Positions 25,597 through 33,292 of a stretch of DNA of 64,000 bases are shown here, piece after piece. The stretch lies in contig JAOSKM010000001.1 in assembly GCA_027493625.1 (NCBI GenBank), forward strand, positions 1,145,489 through 1,209,488, read 5' to 3'. The translations under genes were made by a program, and so were the position numbers. Under the pieces are notes generated by a model. It ran no database searches, had not been told where the DNA came from, and worked only from the letters and a program-made list of their open reading frames with translations. Origin of the DNA: Planctomycetota bacterium. Its GTDB lineage: Bacteria; Planctomycetota; UBA8742; UBA2392. Every line of letters starts with the position of its first letter. The stretch's first letter is position 1.

Positions 25597-27206
25597 GCGA
25601 TCCCTTCGACTGGCAAGCGCTGTACCCGGAAGGCGTGGGCCGCGCCTATGAGCCGCTGCGCCGCTACATGTGGCAGTCGCTGCAGGCCATGGCGCAGCGC
25701 TACCCGGAGAAGCCCGTCATCCTGTTCGAGGGGCAGAGCATCACCTACGGCCAGTTGTGGCGGCGCGTAAGAGTCGCGGCCAGCATCCTGCGCACGCGCG
25801 GTTTCGCGCGGGGCAAGCGAGGCGACCGCGTGATGCTGCTGCTGCCCAACTGCCCCGAGTTCATCGTGCAGTACTACGCGGCGCTGCGCGCGGACATGAT
25901 ACCGGTTGCGATCAACCCGGGCCTCACGCGCGACGAGCTGGCGGAGGTGATCCGCGAGGTTGAACCGCGCGCCGCTTTCGTGGACCGCGAGATCGCCGGC
26001 GAGTTCGAGGCCGCCCGGGTGCGCGCGCACATTCGTGAGCCCAAGACATTCTTCGTCAACCCGGGCAGCGAGTTCATGCCCGGGCGCAGCGACAGCAATC
26101 TGCTTCCCGACGTGCTGGGCGAGCCGGAGGACCCGCAGTCGCGCACGGACCTCGACGTTGCCGTGCTGCAGTACACCAGCGGCACCACGGCGGGCAGCAA
26201 GCTGGCGATGATGAGCCACCGCAACCTGGTGGCCAACGCCGAGCAGAACAACCTCTGGTTCGGCTGGAATGAGCGCGACGTGATCCTGGGCGCGTTGCCG
26301 CTGTACCACACCTGGGGCATGAGCTGCGTGATGAACGCGAGCATCGCCGCAGGCGCCACCATCGCGCTGCTGCGCCAGTTCGATTCCGTGCAGGTGCTGG
26401 AAACCATCGAGCGACACGGCGTAACGGTCGCCTACGGCAGCGGCACCATGTTCCTGCGCCTGCTGGAATCCGCGGGCGACGAAGCCGCCGAGATCTTCGG
26501 CTCCCTGCGCTACGTGAAGGCGGGCGCCATGTTGATCGACCGCTCCCTCAACCAGCGCTGGGCCGAGGCCGTGCCCGGCGTGCCGATGATCAACGGCTAC
26601 GGCCTGACCGAGGCCGGGCCCGAGGTGACCAACAACCCGCCGGGCAAGGTTCACCCCGGCACCGTCGGTGTGCCGCTGCCCGGCACGGAGTTGCGGCTGT
26701 GCCTGCCCGACGAGCCGGAGAAGCCGCTGAGCGAAGGCGAGGGCGAAATCCAGGTGCGCGGGCCGCAGGTGATGCTGGGTTACTGGAGCCTGCCCGAGCA
26801 GACCCGCGCGACCATTCTGCCCGGCGGCTGGCTGCGCACCGGCGACATCGGGCGGTTTGAGCCGGACGGCTACCTGCGCATCGTGGACCGCATCAAGGAC
26901 CTGATCAAGTTCAGGGGCTACAGCGTGGCGCCCAGCGAAGTCGAGCGCGTGCTGCTGACCCACCCGTCAGTGAAGGAAGCCACCGTGGTAGGCAGGCCCG
27001 ACCCCACCGACGGCGAAGTGCCGGTGGCATACCTGGTGTTGCGTGAGGGCGCGCCCATCGACGTCAGTGACCTGCCGGGCCACGTGGAGCCGCACCTCGC
27101 CAGCTTCAAGCGCCCCAGGCGCTATCACGTGGTGCACGAGATTCCCAAGAACCACGTAGGCAAGCCGCTGAAGCGCGTCCTGCGAGAAATGCCCGAGCCG
27201 GGGTAG
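25593..27206 (+). CDS. Acyl-CoA synthetase (AMP-forming), fatty-acid ligase type
   Basis: 537 residues from TTG 25593, overlapping the thioesterase stop. Adenylate-forming enzyme with the P-loop-like YTSGTTAGSKLAMMSHRNL near residue 190, GYGLTEAGPEV near 333, the hinge GDIGRFEPDGYLRIVDRIKD near 417 and the catalytic lysine in NHVGKPLKR near the C-terminus. It activates a carboxylic acid to acyl-CoA with ATP. The chain length preferred is not evident. The last 100 bp of the gene are duplicated 740 bp downstream. Confidence 0.9.
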   Translation: MSDPFDWQALYPEGVGRAYEPLRRYMWQSLQAMAQRYPEKPVILFEGQSITYGQLWRRVRVAASILRTRGFARGKRGDRVMLLLPNCPEFIVQYYAALRADMIPVAINPGLTRDELAEVIREVEPRAAFVDREIAGEFEAARVRAHIREPKTFFVNPGSEFMPGRSDSNLLPDVLGEPEDPQSRTDLDVAVLQYTSGTTAGSKLAMMSHRNLVANAEQNNLWFGWNERDVILGALPLYHTWGMSCVMNASIAAGATIALLRQFDSVQVLETIERHGVTVAYGSGTMFLRLLESAGDEAAEIFGSLRYVKAGAMLIDRSLNQRWAEAVPGVPMINGYGLTEAGPEVTNNPPGKVHPGTVGVPLPGTELRLCLPDEPEKPLSEGEGEIQVRGPQVMLGYWSLPEQTRATILPGGWLRTGDIGRFEPDGYLRIVDRIKDLIKFRGYSVAPSEVERVLLTHPSVKEATVVGRPDPTDGEVPVAYLVLREGAPIDVSDLPGHVEPHLASFKRPRRYHVVHEIPKNHVGKPLKRVLREMPEPG

Positions 27207-27209
27207 GGG
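27107..27209. repeat. Direct repeat, copy 1: 3' end of the acyl-CoA ligase gene
   Basis: The last ~33 codons plus stop. A second copy at 27946-28048 is about 88-90% identical, with one base deleted; both end in TAGGGG. Together they bracket the gene at 27212-27874. Confidence 0.85.
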
Positions 27210-27211
27210 TG

Positions 27212-27874
27212 ATGGCAGACAAAGTACCGAGCGCCGCCAGTTCCGGACCCGCCCTGCGGTACCGCGCCGACGCCGTGCGGGTCAGCGGCATTTCGCCGGA
27301 AGCGGTAATCGCAATCCTGCACGCGGGCCCCTTGTTCTGGTGTTCCGCACTGGCCCTGTTGGCGACAGCCACACCCGGCCTGTGGCGTGCGATCAATGGG
27401 CTGCCGCACCCCGACTTCTACATCGGCGAGATGACCGTGCTTCCGCTCATGGCCGGGGCATTTGCCGCGCTTGCAACAGTCTTTCGCCTCGTTCAGTTTC
27501 TGATGATCCGCTTCGGCTATTACATCGACGGAGCCAAAGCGGCCGAACGGATAGAGCAGGTAAACTCGCCTGACGGGGATTATCTGTGGCTGCACAGGGT
27601 GACCTTGGAACTCAAGCTTCCGAACAGCCCCGTCCGGTTTGTTGAAGTGCGGGGTGTGAATGAACGTGTTTCCGCTAACCAATCCGGAAGGGTCGAGGCT
27701 TTCTACTCAACCTGGCAACCGAGCTTGGCCTGGTCCGTCCACCTGATCTCGCCGGCGCTGACTGTTTCTAAGTCGGGCAAGGTTACTGCCCGTCGTGGCC
27801 CGCTGCTCGCGGCGGCGCCGGCTGTAGGCATCACCTCCGCGCTGGCCTGGTTTGCGAACCTGTTTGTTCTTTGA
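27212..27874 (+). CDS. Membrane protein of unknown function
   Basis: 220 residues from ATG 27212, just after the ligase stop. Two membrane helices in the N-terminal half (AGPLFWCSALALLATA and VLPLMAGAFAALATVF), then a beta-rich domain (WLHRVTLELKLPNSPVRFVE) and a final hydrophobic stretch. The layout, two helices followed by a beta domain, is shared in outline with the proteins at 45311, 46149 and 52790, but I see no clear sequence identity. It lies between direct copies of the ligase 3' end, which suggests it was inserted there. Confidence 0.65.
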   Translation: MADKVPSAASSGPALRYRADAVRVSGISPEAVIAILHAGPLFWCSALALLATATPGLWRAINGLPHPDFYIGEMTVLPLMAGAFAALATVFRLVQFLMIRFGYYIDGAKAAERIEQVNSPDGDYLWLHRVTLELKLPNSPVRFVEVRGVNERVSANQSGRVEAFYSTWQPSLAWSVHLISPALTVSKSGKVTARRGPLLAAAPAVGITSALAWFANLFVL

Positions 27875-27945
27875 GTCGCGTCCCGTCCGCTATGATTCGG
27901 CATCAGGTTCCGATCCGTGCACCACGAGGCGTTCCCCTGCACAAA

Positions 27946-28048
27946 CCAAGCGCCCAGGCGCTATCACGTGGCGCACGAGATACCCAAGAACCACGTCGGC
28001 AAGCCGTTGAAGCGCGTGCTGTGAGAAGTGCCGGAGCCCACTTAGGGG
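27946..28048 (+). pseudogene. Remnant copy of the acyl-CoA ligase 3' end
   Basis: Aligns with 27107-27209 over its full length with about ten substitutions and a one-base deletion (GCGCCC for GCGCCCC) that breaks the frame. The rest of a ligase is absent, so this is either a relic of a tandem paralogue or a target duplication made when the intervening gene was inserted. Confidence 0.8.
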
Positions 28049-28068
28049 CGGCCACATGGGGCCGCCCC
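28045..28068. terminator. GC palindrome at the end of the DUF169 gene
   Basis: GGGGCGGCC, short loop, GGGCCGCCCC. It overlaps the stop of the DUF169 gene and the end of the ligase remnant. REP-like; could act as a bidirectional terminator between convergent genes, though no T tract follows. Confidence 0.45.
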
Positions 28069-28856
28069 TACTCGGGCCAGTACTTGCGCAGCTCTTCGTA
28101 GCTGGGCGGGAAGCTGCCCGTGTAGCGCAGGTAGTTCGGGATCGGGTAGCGCACGCCGCCCTTGTGCGTGCCCTCCAGCCCGTCCACCAGCGTCTGGCCG
28201 AACCCGTACGGGAAGCTGAACGCCATCTCGTGGTCCTGGGTCTGCGCGAAGATGCGGTCGCCGTAACACGGTAAAATCACCTGCGGCTTGCCGGTCTTCA
28301 TGGTCTCGATCACTTCGTCGGCACAGTCTGTGCGGCCGCTGAATCTCGAGTGGATGTAGCCGCCGCTTTCCCAGAGCGCGCCGGTCACCAGCCGCATCAC
28401 CTGCGCCGGGTTGCCGAACACCAGCACCACGTCGGGCTCGAAGTCAATGCGGTTGAGCGGCCCGCTCACCATGGCGAAGTATTGGCCGAAGTCGAAGCAG
28501 GGCGCCGCGGCCTCGGTTTTCGATCCTGCCGCGGCGTCTCTGGTGTACATGCCCGCGCAGCAATGCCCGCCGGTGAAGTGCTCAACCTTGGGCTGGAAAC
28601 CGAACAACGTCGCGCCGATCGGGCACGAGATGTCCTTGCGGCTCACGGCGATGGTCCAGCCGTAGTGGCGCGCGATCCCCATGCCCTGGCACAGGGCGCT
28701 GTCGAAGTGCATGTCACGGCCGGGGCGCTTGGCCTTCTCGGGTATGTCTTCCTCGCGCGCGACCATCTTGATGCCGAGCGGGAAAGTGTTGGGGCGGATG
28801 TGCCGCTCAATCGCCTCGTTCAGGCTGGCCGGGTTCAGGCTTGTCTTGCTGGTCAT
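28068..28856 (-). CDS. DUF169 family protein
   Basis: 262 residues from ATG 28856 (MTSKTSLNPASLNEAIERHI). The pattern FPLGIKMVAREEDIPEKAKR, then ALCQGMGIARHYGW and SCPIGATLFGF with conserved cysteines, and ALWESGGYIHSRFSGRTDCAD, is typical of DUF169, a family of unknown function found in anaerobes and planctomycetes. The start lies inside the last 50 bp of lgt, so translation is coupled. Confidence 0.8.
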   Translation of the reverse strand: MTSKTSLNPASLNEAIERHIRPNTFPLGIKMVAREEDIPEKAKRPGRDMHFDSALCQGMGIARHYGWTIAVSRKDISCPIGATLFGFQPKVEHFTGGHCCAGMYTRDAAAGSKTEAAAPCFDFGQYFAMVSGPLNRIDFEPDVVLVFGNPAQVMRLVTGALWESGGYIHSRFSGRTDCADEVIETMKTGKPQVILPCYGDRIFAQTQDHEMAFSFPYGFGQTLVDGLEGTHKGGVRYPIPNYLRYTGSFPPSYEELRKYWPE

Positions 28857-30267
28857 GTTCCTTCTCCAGTGTGCCCTCGGGACGGGTGTCCTTTGCCCAC
28901 TCTTTCTCTTTCTCGGCCAGGGCGGCGCGCACGGTCTCAATGCCCGCGATCTCGCCCGCGCCGGTGCTGCCGCCCATGCCCTGCTCGATCGTGACGCTGA
29001 CCGGCCCCTTGGCCTTGGGCTTCTCGGGGTCCGGCGGGTACATGGGCTCGTCGGCGATCACGCGCCCGTAGCGCGCGAAGTAGAACATCAGCCCACCGCC
29101 CACGCAGGCCATCAGCAGTGACAGCAGCTGCCCCATGCTCAGGCCCAGGAACACCGTGCCCAGCTCGTTGCCCGCCTGCTGGAACTGCACGTCCGGCTGG
29201 CGGAAGAACTCGCCGATGAAACGCGCCACCGGGTACGCGATCCAGAAGCCGGCCGCCACCATGCCCGCGCGCTTGACCCGCTTGCGCAGGATCAGCAGGA
29301 AGATCAGCACCAGCACGCCCTCGAGAACCAGCTGATAAAGCTGGCTGGGGTGGCGCGGCGTGGTGACGATTTCGAGCGGGTTCCAGTACAGCGTGTTGGC
29401 CGCGGGCTCGCTGAGGTACTGGGTGCCATCGGGCAGGTGCACCGCAAGCTCGTAGCCCTGGCGGTACGCGTCCGGGTTCTTGAACAGCACGTAGGCGCCC
29501 TGGTCCACCACGCCGCCGGGGTTCGCCTGCTGCAGGTTCTGCAGCCAGGCATCCACCTGCGCCGGGTTCTCGGGCTTGAACATCTTCTCCCACAGCACGT
29601 TGTTGTGCCACATCACCTGGTTGCCCTTGCCGCTTCGCACGGGAAAGCGCATTGCCCAGGGCAGCCACTCCGGCGCCGCGCGGCCGTAAAGCTCGGCGTT
29701 CATGAAGTTGGCCAGCCGGATCCAGATCGCGCCGAATGCGGCCGCGATGCCGCCGACGTCGCCGAGTTGGGCGATGGGGACTTTGGGGCGGGCGCGCAGC
29801 CACCACAATATGGCCATGCACATCACGCCGGCGGCCGCGCCGTGGCTGGCCATGCCGGACCAGTTCAGGAAGATGCGCCGCAGCATGTCGCTGGTGTCGA
29901 TGGGGCCGTAGGGCGGCGGGCCGAAGTAGAAGTCCGGGTTGTAGATGAAGATGTACGCGGTCTTGGCGCCGACCAGCACGCCGATCATGGTCAGCAGCAG
30001 CGCATCGTAGGGCACGTGCGGCTTGACCTTCAGCCAGCCCTGCTTGCGGTAGCGGGTGAAGAAGAACAGCACGCCGATGAAGGCGATCAGGTAGCACAGG
30101 TAATAGAAGTCCAGCAGCACTTCGCCGCCGGTGTGGCCGTAACTCCCAACGCCGCTGAAATTCAGCACCCAGCGGTCATAGACAACCAGCCCCTCACTCG
30201 ACCAGCGCAGCAGCGTGGTAGTGAACCAGTCGTAATCCAGCTTCGGATGGTTGAGGACAGCCAGCAT
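28807..30267 (-). CDS. lgt: Prolipoprotein diacylglyceryl transferase, extended form
   Basis: 486 residues against about 260-300 for most Lgt proteins. Transfers diacylglycerol to the lipobox cysteine of prolipoproteins at the inner membrane. Several membrane helices are clear. The motifs SGMASHGAAAGV (His), RLANFMNAELYGR (Lgt signature), HPSQLYQ and FIGEFFRQPD are present. An extra hydrophilic region of about 100 residues between the signature and HPSQLYQ, and a charged C-terminal tail of about 75 residues, explain the length. The gene follows pheT by a 415-bp repeat-filled gap. Confidence 0.9.
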   Translation of the reverse strand: MLAVLNHPKLDYDWFTTTLLRWSSEGLVVYDRWVLNFSGVGSYGHTGGEVLLDFYYLCYLIAFIGVLFFFTRYRKQGWLKVKPHVPYDALLLTMIGVLVGAKTAYIFIYNPDFYFGPPPYGPIDTSDMLRRIFLNWSGMASHGAAAGVMCMAILWWLRARPKVPIAQLGDVGGIAAAFGAIWIRLANFMNAELYGRAAPEWLPWAMRFPVRSGKGNQVMWHNNVLWEKMFKPENPAQVDAWLQNLQQANPGGVVDQGAYVLFKNPDAYRQGYELAVHLPDGTQYLSEPAANTLYWNPLEIVTTPRHPSQLYQLVLEGVLVLIFLLILRKRVKRAGMVAAGFWIAYPVARFIGEFFRQPDVQFQQAGNELGTVFLGLSMGQLLSLLMACVGGGLMFYFARYGRVIADEPMYPPDPEKPKAKGPVSVTIEQGMGGSTGAGEIAGIETVRAALAEKEKEWAKDTRPEGTLEKEHDQQDKPEPGQPERGD

Positions 30268-30682
30268 GGTTTGAGATGATCAATGATCAGCAGGCATTCC
30301 GCAATGCGTCAGGCATCAGTGGCATGGACGAGGCATCCAATGCGGCGTACTGAACATTACGGCGTTTGCCTTTCAGGCCTGCGGAGCAGGCCCACAAAAT
30401 TATCCCCCAGCGTAAGCTGGGGGTTTGTTCCGCCAAGGTTTGTCGAGGCGCGGAGCGCCGGCACAACGGCGGCTTTCCGCCGAACGGCTTTGCGGCCGCG
30501 CGGCGATTGTGTCGGCGCTCCGCGCCTTGTGTGACTCACAACGCCGGGACCCCCAGCTTACGCTGGGGGCTAACAATTGTGACGGCGCTTCGCGCCTGAC
30601 AGCCGACTCCACGCGTTCGTCGGAGTACGTTCGCAGGTGCCCTAACCACATGGCACGGACGAGGCGTCCGTGCCGTTTCGCC
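30268..30682. repeat. Intergenic region with dispersed palindromic repeat, copy 1 (30372-30640)
   Basis: No gene in this 415-bp gap. 30372-30640 aligns with the reverse complement of 42931-43197 across almost all its length. The repeat contains CCCCCAGCGTAAGCTGGGGG, GAGGCGCGGAGCGCCG and their inverted partners, so it folds on itself. A small GCACGGACGAGGCGTCCGTGC hairpin follows at about 30653-30674. Confidence 0.85.
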
Positions 30683-32713
30683 TCACCCGCGCAGTTCTCC
30701 GCCTAGCTTGCTTTTCACCGCGCTGATCACTGCTTCCATCTGCGCCTGGATTTCTTCGCTGGTGAGTGTGCGCTCGTCGTGGCGGAAGCTTAGCCGGAAG
30801 GCGAGGCTCTTCTTGCCCGCGCCGAGTTGCTTGCCGGTGAACTCGTCGAACAGCTCGACCTTGCGTAGCGTGGCGTCGGCGGCAGCCTTGGCCGTGGCTT
30901 CCACCTGCGCCCAGCTGACCGTGTGGTCCAGCACGAAGGCCAGGTCGCGCTCGGCCGTGGGGAAACGCGGCAGTTCTTCCATGGTGGGAACCGGCTGCCA
31001 GGCTTCGACCAGCAGTGTGAAGTCCAGCTCGGCCAATGCGCAGGCGCCTTCCACCTGATAATCGGCGGCGGCTTTGGCGGCCGGCTCGCCGATCACGCCG
31101 AACGGCTTGCCGCCCAGCTTGAGCTGCGCGGCGCGGCCTTCGGCGAATATGGGGTGCTGCATCGGCGCGACTTCCAGCGTCGCGGTCGCGCGCAGGCTTT
31201 CCAGCAGGCTTTCGATCGCGCCCTTCAGGTCGTAGTAATCGGCACCGACCAGCGCCAGCACTTCGTGCTCGCCGCTGCTCTTGCCGTCTTTGCCCGGCAG
31301 GAAGGTGTTGGCGATCTCGTACAGGTGCACCGACTGCCGGCCGTGACGCTGGTTGGTGCCCAGCGCGAGCAGCAGGCTGCCCAGCAGGTTGCGGCGCAGG
31401 GCGGGCGTCTCGGCGTTGACGGGGTTGCGCGCCTCCAGGCGCACGGGTGAATCGGTGAAAGCGCTGTAGTCGCTGATCGCGGTTTTGGCCGTCACGAAGG
31501 TGTCGGTCAGAGCTTCGCTGAAGCCCATGCCCTGCAATGCGCCGCGCACCAGCCTGCGCACGCGCTGGCGGCGGGTGGGCTTGGCGGTCTCGACTACCAT
31601 GCGCAGCGGTGAGGGCACGTGGTCGAGGCCGTGCACGCGGGCTACTTCTTCTACCAGGTCGATGCTGCGCTCGAGGTCGCGGCGGAAGCTGGGAATCTCG
31701 AGGTGCAGGCCGTCGAGCTGCACGTCGGCGAGCTTGAGATCCAGGCCGCGGAAGATCTCCTCCATGCGCGCGCGCGGCACATGAATGCCGAGCATGCGCT
31801 GCACGTGGCGGTCGGTGATGGTGAGGCGGCGTGTCTGGGGCTTGAGCTCGCCCGCTTCCAGCACGCCCTCCAGCACCTGGCCGCCGGCGATCTCGGCGAT
31901 CAGCTGGGCCGCGCGGCGGCTGGCGTGCAGCACGCCGCCCTGGTCCACGTCGCGCTCGAAGCGGTAACTGCTGTCGCTGTCCATGCCGAGCTTGCGGCTG
32001 GTCGCCTTGATGCTGTGCGGGTTGAAGTAGGCGCTTTCCAGCAGCACGTCTGTCGTCGTCAGCGTCACGCCGCTTTCGAAACCGCCCATTACGCCGCCCA
32101 CGGCCTGGGGCTTCTCGGCGTCTGCGATCACCAGTGTTGACGTGTCAAGTTTGACGGCCTCGCCTGTGCCGACCACCGGGCGGAAGGGCTCGTCCTTCTT
32201 TGCCATGCGCACCACGATGCGCCTGCCCGCCAGCTTGTTGAGGTCGAAGGCGTGCAGGGGCTGGCCGGTCTCGAACAGCACGAAGTTGGTGATGTCCACC
32301 ACGTTGTTGATCGGCTTCAGGCCGATGCCCTCCAGCCGCTGCTGCAGCCATTTGGGGGATGGGCCGACCTTCACGCCCTTGATGACCTGCGCCGAGTAAT
32401 AGGGGCAGGCCGCCAGCGCGTCGGGCTCGATCGTCACGCTGCTGGCTTCGCTGGCCTTGCCACTGGTCTTGTACTCGACCTTGGGGTGCTGCACGGTGTT
32501 GCCGGTGCAGGCCGCGAGCTCGCGCGCCAGGCCGATCACGGACAGGCAGTCGGTACGGTTGCTGGTGACCTCGAGCGTGAAGCAGACGTCGTCGCCGACC
32601 GGCTCCATCTTCTCGACTTCGGTGCCGGCCAGGGTCAGCTTGTCGGCGATCTCCTGGGCGGGCAGGCCGCTGCCCACGTAGGAATCAATCCAGCTCGCGG
32701 TTGCTTTCATCAT
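30683..32713 (-). CDS. pheT: Phenylalanyl-tRNA synthetase beta subunit lacking the N-terminal tRNA-binding domain
   Basis: 676 residues from ATG 32713, with GGAG upstream. The first 38 residues (MMKATASWIDSYVGSGLPAQ) are the usual start, but the EMAP-like tRNA-binding domain that normally follows is absent and the chain passes directly to SNRTDCLSVIGLARELA. The B3/B4 editing domain, B5 domain, catalytic-like core and C-terminal ferredoxin-like anticodon-binding domain (ELPRFPTAERDLAFVLD) follow. pheS is not in the window. A longer frame from 32752 is made of heptamer-repeat DNA and is not a true start. Confidence 0.9.
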   Translation of the reverse strand: MMKATASWIDSYVGSGLPAQEIADKLTLAGTEVEKMEPVGDDVCFTLEVTSNRTDCLSVIGLARELAACTGNTVQHPKVEYKTSGKASEASSVTIEPDALAACPYYSAQVIKGVKVGPSPKWLQQRLEGIGLKPINNVVDITNFVLFETGQPLHAFDLNKLAGRRIVVRMAKKDEPFRPVVGTGEAVKLDTSTLVIADAEKPQAVGGVMGGFESGVTLTTTDVLLESAYFNPHSIKATSRKLGMDSDSSYRFERDVDQGGVLHASRRAAQLIAEIAGGQVLEGVLEAGELKPQTRRLTITDRHVQRMLGIHVPRARMEEIFRGLDLKLADVQLDGLHLEIPSFRRDLERSIDLVEEVARVHGLDHVPSPLRMVVETAKPTRRQRVRRLVRGALQGMGFSEALTDTFVTAKTAISDYSAFTDSPVRLEARNPVNAETPALRRNLLGSLLLALGTNQRHGRQSVHLYEIANTFLPGKDGKSSGEHEVLALVGADYYDLKGAIESLLESLRATATLEVAPMQHPIFAEGRAAQLKLGGKPFGVIGEPAAKAAADYQVEGACALAELDFTLLVEAWQPVPTMEELPRFPTAERDLAFVLDHTVSWAQVEATAKAAADATLRKVELFDEFTGKQLGAGKKSLAFRLSFRHDERTLTSEEIQAQMEAVISAVKSKLGGELRG

Positions 32714-32724
32714 GGGTGGCTCCA

Positions 32725-33292
32725 AAAGCAATGACCAATTACCAATGACCAATGACCAATGTAAGGGCTTGGATGGTCCTATTGGTCGTCTTGCGCTTTC
32801 GGATCGTCCTGGTTGGGATCGTCCTGATTCTGATCGCCTTCGCTGGGCTGGTCTTCGCCGGAATCGTTCTCGCCGCGCTTTGTCGAGTTGATGATCGCCG
32901 CGAGAATGAGCTTGATCTGGAACGCCTCGTCGTTCAGCGGGATAAGCCGCTTGCTCGGCATGACGTCCGCCTTGATCAACTGACGCAGCCAGTAATGGGA
33001 CTCCCGGGCTTCCTTGTGGGCGATACTCATCTTGTGGATGAAGTCTTTCCGGGTTTCGCCACCTTGCGCCTCTTCGACCAGCGCACCGACCACCCTGCCA
33101 GAACGCTTGAGTTGACGAGCCAGGTCCTGTTCGTCCCTCAATTCATGGAGCAAATGGCGGCAGAGCCGGTTCACCCATTCTCCGAAGACGAACGTCCGCT
33201 GAACTATGTCAGGCTGTCCCTCCGGAACTTCGTCATGCCGTCGCCCCATGGCCGCATTTCCAATTGGTCATTGGTCATTGGACATTGCTTTT
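32725..33292. mobile_element. Putative cassette: four-helix-bundle gene between inverted heptamer arrays
   Basis: Arm 32725-32765 (AGCAATGACCAATTACCAAT and further ACCAATG units) and arm 33260-33292 (CCAATTGGTCATTGGTCATT, ending CATTGCTTTT) are reverse complements differing by about one heptamer. They enclose one gene and fill exactly the gap between pheT and the S41 protease. Heptamer arrays of this sequence also occur empty at 62284-62355. Confidence 0.7.
32779..33249 (-). CDS. Four-helix bundle protein (23S rRNA intervening-sequence/Avd-like family)
   Basis: 156 residues. RTFVFGEWVNRLCRHL, then ARQLKRSGRVVGALVEEAQG, DFIHKMSIAHKEARESHYWL and LNDEAFQIKLILAAIINSTK are the hallmark helices of the PF05635 four-helix bundle family. 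Members include proteins encoded in 23S rRNA intervening sequences and the Avd accessory protein of diversity-generating retroelements; stand-alone copies like this have no proven role. The C-terminal 25 residues are a low-complexity repeat of D, Q, N and P. It lies between inverted heptamer arrays. Confidence 0.9.
   Translation of the reverse strand: MGRRHDEVPEGQPDIVQRTFVFGEWVNRLCRHLLHELRDEQDLARQLKRSGRVVGALVEEAQGGETRKDFIHKMSIAHKEARESHYWLRQLIKADVMPSKRLIPLNDEAFQIKLILAAIINSTKRGENDSGEDQPSEGDQNQDDPNQDDPKAQDDQ

Noticed and set aside
30366..30706. Several small open frames in the 30.3-30.7 kb gap
   Set aside because: They are translations of the dispersed palindromic repeat, and the same sequences recur in the inverted copy at 43 kb.
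32714..32752. N-terminal extension of pheT (VIGNWSLLLE)
   Set aside because: Encoded by the heptamer repeat; the ATG pair at 32710-32713 has its own ribosome site.
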